Of a stretch of DNA of 64,000 nucleotides, positions 46,893-56,169 are shown one piece after another; positions within the stretch are counted from its first letter, which is position 1, and each line of letters starts with the position of its first letter. The translations under genes and the position numbers were made by a program. The stretch is taken from the NCBI RefSeq assembly GCF_039521565.1, contig NZ_BAAACP010000006.1, positions 62,001 through 126,000 of the forward strand, written 5' to 3'. This DNA is from Paraclostridium tenue. GTDB taxonomy: Bacteria > Bacillota > Clostridia > Peptostreptococcales > Peptostreptococcaceae. Under the pieces are notes generated by a model, which searched no databases, had not been told where the DNA came from, and worked only from the letters and a program-made list of their open reading frames with translations.

Positions 46893-47627
46893 TTATTTAC
46901 TATGAACTTTAACTCCAAACTCAGCTAATACTTTAGCTGCTTTTTCAACGTCTTCTTTTGTTGCATCAGGAACACCTTTTAATTCATATTCAAATCCTAG
47001 GTTCTCCCATTTATGAACACCTAGAGTATGATAAGGTAAAAGTTCAACTCTGTCTACATTTTTTAGAGTAGATATAAATTTACCCATAAGTTCTAAGTTT
47101 TCTCTATCATCTGTTACACCAGGAACAAGAACGTGTCTTATCCAAACAGGTATATTTCTATCGCTTAAATGCCTAGCTAATTCTAGTGTTTTCTCAATTC
47201 CAACTCCTGTTAAATCTTTAGCTTTAGATGAAACCATATGTTTTAAATCAAGTAAAACTAAGTCAGTATAATCAAGTATTGGGTCGATAGTATCTATATT
47301 TACAAATCCAGATGTATCTAAGCATGTATGCACACCATCTTTTTTTGCTCTTTTAAATAATTCCTCTAAGAATTCTGGTTGAAGAGTAGCTTCGCCACCA
47401 GAAACTGTTAATCCGCCACCTGAAAACTTCATATAAGGTGCATATTTATTAACTTCAGTCATTATTTCATCTACTGTATACTCTTTACCACCTTTTACAT
47501 CCCAAGTATCTCTATTATGACAGTATTTACATCTTAATGGACAGCCTTGCATAAATAATATAAATCTTATACCAGGACCATCTACAGTACCAAATGTTTC
47601 TATTGAATGAACTCTACCTTTTACCAT
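46893..47627 (-). CDS. pflA: Pyruvate formate-lyase activating enzyme
   Basis: This 244-aa radical SAM glycyl-radical activase has Cys residues in GCPLRCKYCHNRDTW and the GGEATLQPEF motif. It installs the glycyl radical on PflB. The start is ATG 47627 with the SD AGAGGTGG; the upstream GTG at 47636 overlaps the SD. It lies 240 nt downstream of pflB behind a terminator and has its own promoter, so the two genes are separately controlled. Confidence 0.93.
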   Translation of the reverse strand: MVKGRVHSIETFGTVDGPGIRFILFMQGCPLRCKYCHNRDTWDVKGGKEYTVDEIMTEVNKYAPYMKFSGGGLTVSGGEATLQPEFLEELFKRAKKDGVHTCLDTSGFVNIDTIDPILDYTDLVLLDLKHMVSSKAKDLTGVGIEKTLELARHLSDRNIPVWIRHVLVPGVTDDRENLELMGKFISTLKNVDRVELLPYHTLGVHKWENLGFEYELKGVPDATKEDVEKAAKVLAEFGVKVHSK

Positions 47628-47714
47628 TTTATCCACCTCTTCAATTATAAAAATTTATACTAAAATTTCATTTATCATTTTTAATCTTCTGTATACATTA
47701 TACTTTATACCCTT

Positions 47715-47743
47715 ATTATAATCCATTAAACTTATAATGTCTA
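47715..47743 (-). promoter_or_regulatory. Promoter of pflA
   Basis: On the minus strand, TAGACA (47743-47738), a 17-nt spacer and TATAAT (47720-47715) lie between the pflB terminator and pflA. Confidence 0.55.
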
Positions 47744-47770
47744 TTTAAATAGAATTTAATGTAAGTTTTA

Positions 47771-47807
47771 ATAAAAAAAGAGTGCAAACTGATGAGGTTT
47801 GCACTCT
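47771..47807 (-). terminator. Terminator of pflB
   Basis: A perfect 11-bp stem AGAGTGCAAAC/GTTTGCACTCT with a 7-nt loop is followed on the minus strand by a run of U. Confidence 0.9.
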
Positions 47808-47866
47808 GAATATACTTTGATAAATGATTGTTTTATAATATGTTTACAATTTTAACAAGTTATATA

Positions 47867-50098
47867 CTAGCACATTTTTCCGTGGAATGTTCTGTTTATA
47901 ACGTCTAATTGTTGTTCTCTAGTTAACTTGATGAAGTTTACAGCGTATCCTGAAACTCTTATAGTTAATTGAGGGTATTTTTCTGGATGTTCCATAGCAT
48001 CTTCTAAAGTAGATCTATCAAATACGTTAACGTTTAAGTGATGAGCTCCTTGAGAGAAGTATCCATCCATCATTGATGATAAGTTGTTTATTCTTTCAGT
48101 CATATCTTTTCCTAAAGCACCTGGTACTATAGAGAAAGTATTAGATATACCATCTTGAGCATGCTCGTATGGTAATTTAGCAACTGATGCTAATGAAGCT
48201 AAAGCACCGCTGTTATCTCTTCCGTGCATTGGGTTAGCTCCTGGAGCAAATGGCTCACCAGCTTTTCTTCCGTCAGGAGTGTTACCAGTTTTCTTACCAT
48301 AAACAACGTTTGAAGTTATAGTAAGTATTGATTGAGTATGATAAGAATTTCTGTAAGTTTTGTTCTTTCTTATCTTGTTCATGAAGTTTTCAACTAATTG
48401 AACAGCTATATCGTCAACTCTGTCATCGTTGTTTCCGTATTTAGGGAATTCTCCTTCAACTTCGAAGTCAACAACAACACCTTGTTCATTTCTTATAGTT
48501 TTAACTTTAGCGTATTTTATAGCAGATAATGAGTCAGCACATACTGATAAACCAGCTATACCACAAGCCATAGTTCTGAATACGTCTCTATCATGTAAAG
48601 CCATTTCTAATGCTTCATAAGAATACTTATCATGCATGTAGTGGATTACATTTAATGTATTTACATATAAGTTAGCTAACCAATCAGTAAACATATCGAA
48701 TTTTTCCATAACTTCATCGTAGTCTAAGTATTCAGAAGTTATTGGCTCAAATCTTGGTCCAACTTGCTTTAATTTCTTCTCATCTATACCACCGTTTATA
48801 GCGTATAATAAAGTCTTAGCTAAGTTAACTCTAGCTCCGAAGAATTGCATTTGCTTACCTATTCTCATTGCAGATACACAACAAGCTATACCGTAGTCAT
48901 CTCCCCAGTAAGGTTTCATTAAATCATCGTTCTCGTATTGAACAGAACTTGTGTCTATTGATACTTTAGAACAGAAGTTTTTGAATCCTTCTGGTAATTG
49001 AGTAGACCATAATACTGTTAAGTTTGGTTCTGGAGATGGTCCAAGAGTATATAAAGTATTTAACATTCTGAATGAGTTTTTAGTTACTAATGTTCTACCA
49101 TCTAATCCCATACCACCTATAGACTCAGTTACCCAAGTTGGGTCTCCAGAGAATAAATCGTTGTATTCAGGAGTTCTTAAGAATCTAACCATTCTTAACT
49201 TCATAACGAAGTGGTCCATTATTTCTTGAGCTTGCTCTTCAGTTAATATACCAGCAGCTAAATCTCTTTCGAAGTATATATCTAAGAAAGTAGAAACTCT
49301 ACCTAAAGACATTGCAGCTCCGTTTTGATCTTTAACAGCTCCTAAGTATCCGAAGTAAGTCCATTGAACAGCTTCTTTTGCATTAGTAGCTGGTTGAGAT
49401 ATGTCGAATCCGTAAGATGCAGCCATTCTCTTTAAAGCTTCTAAAGCTTTTATTTGATCAGATATTTCTTCTCTTAATCTTATTACTTCTTCATCTATAC
49501 ATCTAACTTCTAATGAAGCTTTTTGATCTAATTTATCTTGTATTAATTTATCAACACCGTATAAAGCAACTCTTCTGTAGTCACCTATTATTCTACCTCT
49601 ACCGTAAGCATCTGGTAATCCAGTTATTATACCAGCACTTCTAGCAGCTCTCATGTCAGGAGTGTAAGCATCGAATACACCTTGGTTATGAGTTTTTCTA
49701 TATTTAGTGAATATTTCACTTATTTCAGGATTTAATTTGTATCCATAAGCGTCACAAGAAGTTTCAACCATTCTTATTCCACCAAATGGCATTACAGCTC
49801 TTTTTAAAGGAGCGTCAGTTTGAACCCCAACTATTGTTTCTAAGTCCTTTTCTATATATCCAGGACCGTAAGCATCTATTAAAGATACTGTATCAGTGTC
49901 TACATCTAATGTACCATTGTTTTCTCTTTCTTTCTTGAAAAGATCAAGAGCTTGGTTCCATAATTTTTTAGTATTTTCAGTTGCTCCAGCTAAGAAAGAA
50001 TCATTTCCTTCATATGGAGTGTAGTTTAATTGTATGAACTCTCTAACGTTTATTTCTTTAGTCCATCTACCAGTTTTGAATCCTTGCCATGCATTCAT
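47867..50098 (-). CDS. pflB: Formate acetyltransferase (pyruvate formate-lyase)
   Basis: This 743-aa glycyl-radical enzyme converts pyruvate and CoA to acetyl-CoA and formate. The catalytic Cys pair is in GIACCVSAMRIG, and the radical Gly is in the C-terminal RVSGYAVNFIKL. The length is typical of PflB. Its formate can feed Fhs of the acetyl-CoA pathway. Codon use is more GC-rich in wobble positions than its neighbours, as in highly expressed genes. The SD is AAGGAGG. Confidence 0.96.
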   Translation of the reverse strand: MNAWQGFKTGRWTKEINVREFIQLNYTPYEGNDSFLAGATENTKKLWNQALDLFKKERENNGTLDVDTDTVSLIDAYGPGYIEKDLETIVGVQTDAPLKRAVMPFGGIRMVETSCDAYGYKLNPEISEIFTKYRKTHNQGVFDAYTPDMRAARSAGIITGLPDAYGRGRIIGDYRRVALYGVDKLIQDKLDQKASLEVRCIDEEVIRLREEISDQIKALEALKRMAASYGFDISQPATNAKEAVQWTYFGYLGAVKDQNGAAMSLGRVSTFLDIYFERDLAAGILTEEQAQEIMDHFVMKLRMVRFLRTPEYNDLFSGDPTWVTESIGGMGLDGRTLVTKNSFRMLNTLYTLGPSPEPNLTVLWSTQLPEGFKNFCSKVSIDTSSVQYENDDLMKPYWGDDYGIACCVSAMRIGKQMQFFGARVNLAKTLLYAINGGIDEKKLKQVGPRFEPITSEYLDYDEVMEKFDMFTDWLANLYVNTLNVIHYMHDKYSYEALEMALHDRDVFRTMACGIAGLSVCADSLSAIKYAKVKTIRNEQGVVVDFEVEGEFPKYGNNDDRVDDIAVQLVENFMNKIRKNKTYRNSYHTQSILTITSNVVYGKKTGNTPDGRKAGEPFAPGANPMHGRDNSGALASLASVAKLPYEHAQDGISNTFSIVPGALGKDMTERINNLSSMMDGYFSQGAHHLNVNVFDRSTLEDAMEHPEKYPQLTIRVSGYAVNFIKLTREQQLDVINRTFHGKMC

Positions 50099-50391
50099 GT
50101 TGATAGCCTCCTTAAGTTTTATGTGTGTTCAAATTAATTTATATTTATAAAATCTAGCTAGATATTTTTTAAACAATATAATCATAACACAGAATTAGTA
50201 TTTTGTATACAAAATTTTAAATCAAAATTTTGAATTGTGTTTTATTTTGACATCTTTTGTATATTCATATAATACCCAGGGAAAAGTGTGATAAACACGA
50301 ATTTTAAGAATAATTTAAATTATTTTTAAATAGATTAAATATACATAAATAAATAAGTAAACTGAATATGTATATTATTAGGGGGGATAAA
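50099..50391. promoter_or_regulatory. Divergent control region of pflB and the exchanger, with a 16-bp palindrome
   Basis: ATTTTGTATACAAAAT (50200-50215) is a perfect palindrome about 100 nt upstream of the pflB start and is a likely operator. It does not match the Rex consensus (TTGTTAA/TTAACAA) well. A TTGACA (near 50248) and TATAAT further right may form the exchanger promoter, though the 15-nt spacing is short. GTGT/ACAC around 50290 is a minor dyad. Confidence 0.45.
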
Positions 50392-51348
50392 ATGATATTT
50401 ACAATTATCTTATTTTTATTAGGATTTGTATTAATAACTAAAGGTGCGGATATTTTTATAGAATCTACTATTTCTGTAGCAAAAAAAACGAATATACCAG
50501 AAATAGTTTTAGGAGCAACTATAGTTAGTTTAGCAACTACATTTCCAGAATTAACTGTATCAGCTTTTGCATCTATACAAGGACATACTACAATGAGTCT
50601 TGGAAATGCAATAGGCTCTATAATATGCAATACAGGATTAGCACTTGGATTAGTAGCATTGATTAAACCTTTCAAGGTAGATAAGAAGATTTTTAATTCA
50701 AAATCTGTATTGTTAATAATATCTGTTGCAGTATTGATTATTTTAGGTATGGATAAAACAATAGGAAAAGTGGATGCTATGGCTTTAGTTGGGTTATTAA
50801 TTATTTACATGATAAGTAACTATAATAGTATTCCGAAAACAGGATCAAGAAGAACTAGTAATACTACAAATATAGAATATAATAAATCATCAGATATAAT
50901 AAAATTATTATTCATGTTTGTAATCGGTATATCAATGATGATTATAGGGTCAAGATTATTAGTTAACAATGGAATTAAAATTGCAGAAGTTGTAGGAGTG
51001 CCACAAGCTGTTATAAGTTTAACTGTTATAGCACTTGGAACGTCACTTCCTGAGTTAGTATCATGTTTGACAGCTATAAGAAAAAATCACAATGCAATTT
51101 CTGTTGGGAATATACTTGGGGCTAACATATTAAATATAGTTTCAGTTGTAGGAGTATCAGCATTTATAAATGACATACCTATACTTAAGCAAACTTCGAT
51201 GATAGATTTTCCATTTATGATATTACTTTTATTAATACTTATAATACCTACATTTATTAAGCAAAAAATTTATAGATTTCAAGGGTTATTTATGATACTT
51301 ACATATATAATATATATATCAACTTTATACTTTACATATATAGATTAA
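50392..51348 (+). CDS. Calcium/sodium antiporter family protein (CaCA, YrbG-like)
   Basis: This 318-aa integral membrane protein has about ten helices and the two inverted alpha-repeats of the family: GATIVSLATTFPELTVSA near 40-57, and ALGTSLPELVSCLTA near 212-226. The acidic residues in these repeats bind the cation. ATG 50392 is the start, 6-7 nt after AGGGGGG; an upstream in-frame ATG has no SD. Ion specificity cannot be told from the sequence. Confidence 0.9.
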   Translation: MIFTIILFLLGFVLITKGADIFIESTISVAKKTNIPEIVLGATIVSLATTFPELTVSAFASIQGHTTMSLGNAIGSIICNTGLALGLVALIKPFKVDKKIFNSKSVLLIISVAVLIILGMDKTIGKVDAMALVGLLIIYMISNYNSIPKTGSRRTSNTTNIEYNKSSDIIKLLFMFVIGISMMIIGSRLLVNNGIKIAEVVGVPQAVISLTVIALGTSLPELVSCLTAIRKNHNAISVGNILGANILNIVSVVGVSAFINDIPILKQTSMIDFPFMILLLLILIIPTFIKQKIYRFQGLFMILTYIIYISTLYFTYID

Positions 51349-51383
51349 AAAATAAGGTATGGTTTAAACATACCTTATTTTTT
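51347..51383 (+). terminator. Terminator of the exchanger gene
   Basis: A 15-bp stem AAAAAATAAGGTATG/CATACCTTATTTTTT has a 7-nt loop. Confidence 0.88.
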
Positions 51384-51498
51384 GATTTATACTGAATACC
51401 TTATTTACCATTAGGATAAAATATTAATTGCATAATATATGAAATAAATATATAATTGATAAAGTTAATATAAATTGATTACGGAAAGGAAACAATAT

Positions 51499-53088
51499 AT
51501 GAATATAGTTAAATTCGATGATTTACCAATAAATGAAAACATAAAAAAAGCTGTATTAGAAATGGGATTTGAAGAACCATCTCCAATACAAGCTCAAGCA
51601 ATACCAAAAATAATTACAGGAGTAGATATTATAGGGCAAGCTCAAACTGGTACGGGGAAAACAGCAGCATTTAGTATACCTATATTAGAAATGGTAGACC
51701 CAGATGATAAGAGTCTACAAGCAGTAGTTTTATGTCCAACAAGAGAATTAGCAATACAAGTATCAAGTGAAATAAGAAAAATAGGTAAGTACATGCACGG
51801 GATAAAAACTTTACCTGTATACGGAGGACAACCTATAGATAGACAAATAAGATCTTTAAAAAGTGGAGTACAAATAGTTATAGGAACTCCAGGTCGTATT
51901 ATAGATCATATAAATCGTAAGACTTTAAAGATGGATAAAGTTAAAATGGTTATACTAGATGAAGCGGATGAAATGTTAGATATGGGATTTAGAGAAGATA
52001 TAGAGATGATTTTAGATAAGACTCCAGAAGATAGACAAACAACTTTCTTCTCTGCTACTATGCCAAAAGGAATTTTAGATTTAACAAAGAGATTCCAAAA
52101 AGATCCTGAGCATGTAAAGATAGTTAGAAAAGAACTTACAGTTCCGAATATAAAACAATATTATATAGAAACTAAGTCGGCTAACAAGTTAGAAGTATTA
52201 TGTAGATTAATAGATGTATATAATCCTAAGTTATCAGTTGTATTTTGTAATACTAAAAGAGGTGCTGATGAATTAGTTAGCGATTTACAAGCTAGGGGAT
52301 ACTTTGCAGATGCATTACATGGAGATTTAAAGCAAACTCAAAGAGACATAGTAATGGATAAGTTTAGAAATGGAACAATAGATATATTAGTTGCTACAGA
52401 TGTAGCTGCAAGAGGAATAGATGTTGATGATGTTGAAGCAGTATTTAACTACGATTTACCACAAGATGAAGAGTACTATGTACACAGAATAGGAAGAACT
52501 GGTAGAGCGGGTAGAACTGGAGTTTCATTCTCTTTTGTATTCGGAAAAGAAAAGAGAAAAATGAAAGACATAGAAAGATATACTAAATCTAAATTAGAAA
52601 AACACAGTATACCATCAATATCAGATGTAGAAGAGAAAAAAGTGAGTGTATTCTTTGAACAAGTTAAATCTACTATACAAGAAGGTCACTTAACAAAGCA
52701 AGTTCAATGGTTAGAAAACTTCTGCAAAGAAGAAGATTATGATACACTAGATATAGCAGCAGCTTTAGTTAAATTAGCCCTAGGGGATGAAGAGAAAGAA
52801 GAAATAGTAGAAGAATCATATGATACAGGCGCTGAATCAGGAATGACTAGACTATTTATAAATGTAGGTAGAAAACAAAAAGTTCAAGCTAGAGATATAG
52901 TTGGAGCTATAGCTGGAGAAGTTGGAATACCTGGAAAGTTAGTTGGAACTATAGATATATATGATAAATATACATTTGTTGAAGTTCCAAAGAAACATAC
53001 TAGAAAAGTTCTAGACAAAATGAAAAACATAAAAATAAAAGGAAATAAAGTTAATATAGAAAGAGCAAATTCTAAGAGAAGAAAATAA
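51499..53088 (+). CDS. DEAD-box RNA helicase with DbpA-like RNA-binding domain
   Basis: This 529-aa helicase has a Q-motif, AQTGTGKT (Walker A), DEADEMLDMG, SATMP and HRIGRTGRAGRTG. The C-terminal 75 residues (from MTRLFINVGRKQ to VNIERA) form a DbpA/CsdA-type RNA-binding domain, which in relatives targets 23S rRNA or structured mRNA. ATG 51499 follows GGAAAGGAAA; a longer frame upstream lacks an SD. A role in ribosome assembly or cold adaptation is likely. Confidence 0.93.
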   Translation: MNIVKFDDLPINENIKKAVLEMGFEEPSPIQAQAIPKIITGVDIIGQAQTGTGKTAAFSIPILEMVDPDDKSLQAVVLCPTRELAIQVSSEIRKIGKYMHGIKTLPVYGGQPIDRQIRSLKSGVQIVIGTPGRIIDHINRKTLKMDKVKMVILDEADEMLDMGFREDIEMILDKTPEDRQTTFFSATMPKGILDLTKRFQKDPEHVKIVRKELTVPNIKQYYIETKSANKLEVLCRLIDVYNPKLSVVFCNTKRGADELVSDLQARGYFADALHGDLKQTQRDIVMDKFRNGTIDILVATDVAARGIDVDDVEAVFNYDLPQDEEYYVHRIGRTGRAGRTGVSFSFVFGKEKRKMKDIERYTKSKLEKHSIPSISDVEEKKVSVFFEQVKSTIQEGHLTKQVQWLENFCKEEDYDTLDIAAALVKLALGDEEKEEIVEESYDTGAESGMTRLFINVGRKQKVQARDIVGAIAGEVGIPGKLVGTIDIYDKYTFVEVPKKHTRKVLDKMKNIKIKGNKVNIERANSKRRK

Positions 53089-53089
53089 T

Positions 53090-53131
53090 AAATTAAAAGA
53101 GGATTTCTTTAAAGATATCCTCTTTTAATTT
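53090..53131. terminator. Bidirectional terminator between the DEAD-box gene and dapL
   Basis: AAATTAAAAGAGGAT pairs with ATCCTCTTTTAATTT around a 12-nt loop; it is A/T-flanked on both sides. Confidence 0.85.
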
Positions 53132-54365
53132 ATTCAAATTCCAAATTAAGAGATAAAAGTCTGTTTTTTAAGTCATCCATAACTTTAAGTTCATCAGATA
53201 AAGAATTAGCATCATAAGTAACAGAAAATCTTAAAAAGTTACCACAATCATCCCAAGGAACTGTTGATATTAATGCATTTGAAAGTATATAAAGGCTAGC
53301 TTCCGCTGCATTTTTAAATCTTATTCCATCTTTAACGCCAATGGGTATTGGTACGTAAGAATAAAATCCGCCTTTAGGTTTATCAACTTTAAATCCAACT
53401 TGTCTTAAAACATCGATTAAAAGATCAAATCGTCTTAAATATCTATCTTTATTTAACTCTATTAAATTAAAATTATTAAGAGCATAGGCTCCAGATTTTT
53501 GAATAGCCCTAAATTGGCCAGAATCTGTATGACCTTTAACAGTGCGATATACCTTCATTGCTTTTTTAGATCCAACAACAAAAGCTAATCTCCATCCAGT
53601 CATATTAAAAGCTTTAGATAAAGAGTGAATTTCTATGCAAACATCTATAGATCCTTCTATACTTAGAATGCTAAGAGGTTTACAATCACCATAAGTCAAA
53701 GGCCCATAGGCTAAATCTGATATTATTAAAATATCATTATCTTTAGCAAATTTAACAGCATGTTCATAAAATTCTTTAGTTGCAACCTGACCAGTAGGGT
53801 TATTAGGATAATTTAAATATAATAATTTGGCTCTTTTTTTTATTTCATTAGGGATATTATCTAAGTCTGGATAGAAATTATTTTCAGGACATAGAGGTAA
53901 GTTATAGGTTTCTCCACCTATATATTTTGAATATGTGCCAAGAACTTGATATGCAGGTGCTGGCATAAGGCATATATCTCCTGGATTTATAAAACAAAGT
54001 GGAAGCATAGCTAAAACTGGTTTTGAACCTATACCGTGTACTATATTTTCAGTAGTAATGTTTTTTACATTGTATACTTTTTCTAAATATTTACAAGCTG
54101 CTTCTTGAAATTCAATAATCCCATTATCTGAATAGAACCTATTCTCTGGTTTACCAGCTTCAATTGATAATATATCTACAAGGGATTTATGAGCCATTTT
54201 ATCAGGTTCTCCTACACCCATATCAATAAGTTTTATATTTGGAAACTTAGATTGAACTTCTTTGGTTAGTTTTTTTACTTTTTCGAATTTATAAAGTTTA
54301 TTATTATCTTCAAAAAATGATGGACCTCCAAGTCGATTAGAAACTTTGTTGTCTATAAAATCCAT
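53130..54365 (-). CDS. dapL: LL-diaminopimelate aminotransferase
   Basis: This 411-aa fold-type I PLP aminotransferase has NYPNNPTGQVA, SDLAYGPL and PLP Lys in SLSKAFNMTGWR. The N-terminal FEKVKKLTKEVQ and MGVGEPDKMAH, with the length, match DapL, which makes LL-diaminopimelate for lysine and peptidoglycan in clostridia. Other class I aminotransferases are close, so the exact substrate is likely, not certain. The SD is GGAGG. Confidence 0.82.
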   Translation of the reverse strand: MDFIDNKVSNRLGGPSFFEDNNKLYKFEKVKKLTKEVQSKFPNIKLIDMGVGEPDKMAHKSLVDILSIEAGKPENRFYSDNGIIEFQEAACKYLEKVYNVKNITTENIVHGIGSKPVLAMLPLCFINPGDICLMPAPAYQVLGTYSKYIGGETYNLPLCPENNFYPDLDNIPNEIKKRAKLLYLNYPNNPTGQVATKEFYEHAVKFAKDNDILIISDLAYGPLTYGDCKPLSILSIEGSIDVCIEIHSLSKAFNMTGWRLAFVVGSKKAMKVYRTVKGHTDSGQFRAIQKSGAYALNNFNLIELNKDRYLRRFDLLIDVLRQVGFKVDKPKGGFYSYVPIPIGVKDGIRFKNAAEASLYILSNALISTVPWDDCGNFLRFSVTYDANSLSDELKVMDDLKNRLLSLNLEFE

Positions 54366-54458
54366 TATTATTCCTCCAAATTTAATTTAGTATACTACAT
54401 AATATTTAAATATGTAAATTTTTGATACAATAAAACAAAACTATTTAAATATTATTGA

Positions 54459-54483
54459 AGGATAATAATTTAATTTATAGAAT
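54459..54483 (+). promoter_or_regulatory. Sigma-H promoter of the spoIIA operon
   Basis: GAAGGATAA supplies the -35 core AGGATAA (54459-54465). An 11-nt spacer and ATAGAAT (54477-54483) match the sigma-H consensus RnAGGAwww-N11-12-RnnGAAT. It lies 43 nt before spoIIAA, as expected for this operon in spore formers. Confidence 0.8.
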
Positions 54484-54526
54484 TGAATACAAAGTATTAT
54501 TTTTAAAACTGTTAGGAGGGGAACTA

Positions 54527-54883
54527 ATGATAAATTTTTCATTGGATAATAAAAACTTAAAAGTTGAGTTTCTAAGCAAAGAGTTAGATCATCATATATC
54601 AAACGAAGTAAGAGAAGAAATAGATTATATAATACAGGAAAAACAAATAAAAAATATAATTTTTGATTTTAAGAATATGAATTTTATGGATTCTTCAGGA
54701 ATTGGAGTTGTAATTGGAAGATATAAAAGAGTATCTAGTGAAGGTGGTAAAGTAGCTGTAATAAATATAAATCCAAGAGTAAAAAAGATTTTTGATTTAT
54801 CAGGTATGAATAAGATTATAGAAATTCATAACACTTATGAAGATGCTTTAAGTTCTTTTTTAGGAGGCGTGGCAAATGAATAA
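54527..54883 (+). CDS. spoIIAA: Anti-sigma F factor antagonist SpoIIAA
   Basis: This 118-aa STAS-domain protein has the phosphorylation site MDSSGIGV (Ser57 equals Bacillus Ser58) and GELDHH-like KELDHH. Unphosphorylated SpoIIAA frees sigma-F from SpoIIAB in the forespore. The start is ATG 54527, 8 nt after AGGAGGGG; the longer frame upstream overlaps the sigma-H promoter. Its end overlaps spoIIAB by 8 nt. Confidence 0.95.
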   Translation: MINFSLDNKNLKVEFLSKELDHHISNEVREEIDYIIQEKQIKNIIFDFKNMNFMDSSGIGVVIGRYKRVSSEGGKVAVININPRVKKIFDLSGMNKIIEIHNTYEDALSSFLGGVANE

Positions 54884-55310
54884 TATTATGGAAGTTAAAT
54901 TTTCAGCAAAATCAGAAAATGAAAGTTTTGCAAGAGTAATAGTTGCATCTTTTGCATCTAAATTAGATCCCACATTAGATGAGATTGCAGATATAAAAAC
55001 TGCTGTTTCAGAAGCTGTTACAAATTCAATAATACATGGATATGATGAAGATGAAAGTAAATTTGTTAATATAAGATGTGAAATAGAAGGCAAAACTATT
55101 ACTATTTCAGTTGAAGATTTCGGAAATGGAATAGAAGATTTAGATATGGCAATGCAACCATTATATACATCTAAACCTGAATTAGAAAGATCTGGTATGG
55201 GATTTACTGTTATGGAAAGTTTTATGGATAATATAGAAGTTTCCTCTAAAAAGGGAGAAGGAACTAAGGTAATTATGAAAAAGAAAATAGATTCATCTAA
55301 TATAGAATAG
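54876..55310 (+). CDS. spoIIAB: Anti-sigma F factor / serine kinase SpoIIAB
   Basis: This 144-aa GHKL kinase has an N-box EAVTNSIIHGY, G1 box VEDFGNGIED and G2 box RSGMGFTVM. It binds and inhibits sigma-F and phosphorylates SpoIIAA. It overlaps spoIIAA and is followed by sigF after 10 nt, the conserved operon order. The SD AGGAGG is inside spoIIAA. Confidence 0.96.
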   Translation: MNNIMEVKFSAKSENESFARVIVASFASKLDPTLDEIADIKTAVSEAVTNSIIHGYDEDESKFVNIRCEIEGKTITISVEDFGNGIEDLDMAMQPLYTSKPELERSGMGFTVMESFMDNIEVSSKKGEGTKVIMKKKIDSSNIE

Positions 55311-55320
55311 AGGTTTTATT

Positions 55321-56085
55321 ATGGGGATAACTACCAATAAAGAAGAAAGAAAGGGATTGCTTAGCCATGAAGAGACTTTAAGATTAATACAACTTGTGCA
55401 AAATGGAGATGAACAAGCAAAAGAAATTCTAATAGAAAGTAATTTAGGATTGGTTAGAAGTGTTGTGTCTAAATTTTTAAATATAGGATATGACAGAGAT
55501 GATTTATTTCAATTAGGATCTATAGGACTTATAAAGTCTATATATAAATTTGATCCGAAGTTTAACGTGAAATTTTCTACATATGCGGTACCTATGATTT
55601 TAGGAGAAATAAAAAGGTACTTAAGAGATGATGGCATGATAAAGGTATCAAGATCTTTAAAACAAGTTGCAATAAAAGCTAAAACACAAACTGAAATTTT
55701 AACAAAAAAACTAGGTAGGGAACCTACAATAGATGAATTATCTAAGATAGTAGGTGTAGATAAAGAAGAGTTAGTTATGGCACTAGAATCTAATTTCGCT
55801 GTAGAGTATTTACATGGGGTTATACATGAAGAAGAAGGGGCACCTATATGTTTAATTGATAAAATCAGTTTAAAAGGAGAAAATGAAGAACAAAAAGTTA
55901 TAGATAACTTATTACTAAAAGAGGTATTGGGAAAATTAGATAAAAGAGAAAGACAAATAATAATGCTTAGGTACTTTGAAGATAAAACACAAAGTGAAAT
56001 AGGAGAATTGCTAAATATATCACAAGTTCAAGTTTCTAGAATAGAAAAAAAAGTATTATCAAAATTAAAATCATATATAGGATAA
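55321..56085 (+). CDS. sigF: RNA polymerase sporulation sigma factor SigF
   Basis: This 254-aa sigma-70 family factor has region 2 (DDLFQLGSIGLIKSIYKFD, then FSTYAVPMILGEI), region 3, and region 4.2 with LLNISQVQVSRIEKKVL. It directs the first forespore-specific transcription. It is the third gene of the spoIIA operon and is followed by a terminator and the spoVA genes. Confidence 0.96.
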   Translation: MGITTNKEERKGLLSHEETLRLIQLVQNGDEQAKEILIESNLGLVRSVVSKFLNIGYDRDDLFQLGSIGLIKSIYKFDPKFNVKFSTYAVPMILGEIKRYLRDDGMIKVSRSLKQVAIKAKTQTEILTKKLGREPTIDELSKIVGVDKEELVMALESNFAVEYLHGVIHEEEGAPICLIDKISLKGENEEQKVIDNLLLKEVLGKLDKRERQIIMLRYFEDKTQSEIGELLNISQVQVSRIEKKVLSKLKSYIG

Positions 56086-56120
56086 ATAAACCCTTAAAAT
56101 TTAGGGTTTATTTTTTTTAT
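56084..56120 (+). terminator. Terminator of the spoIIA operon
   Basis: AAATAAACCCT pairs with AGGGTTTATTT around an 8-nt loop, followed by a long T-run. A CATTATA at 56136-56142 resembles a sigma-G/F -10, but no matching -35 is clear. Confidence 0.8.
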
Positions 56121-56169
56121 TTTGTTAAATAATAACATTATATAAAAGTATTTTATAGGAGGTTATAAA

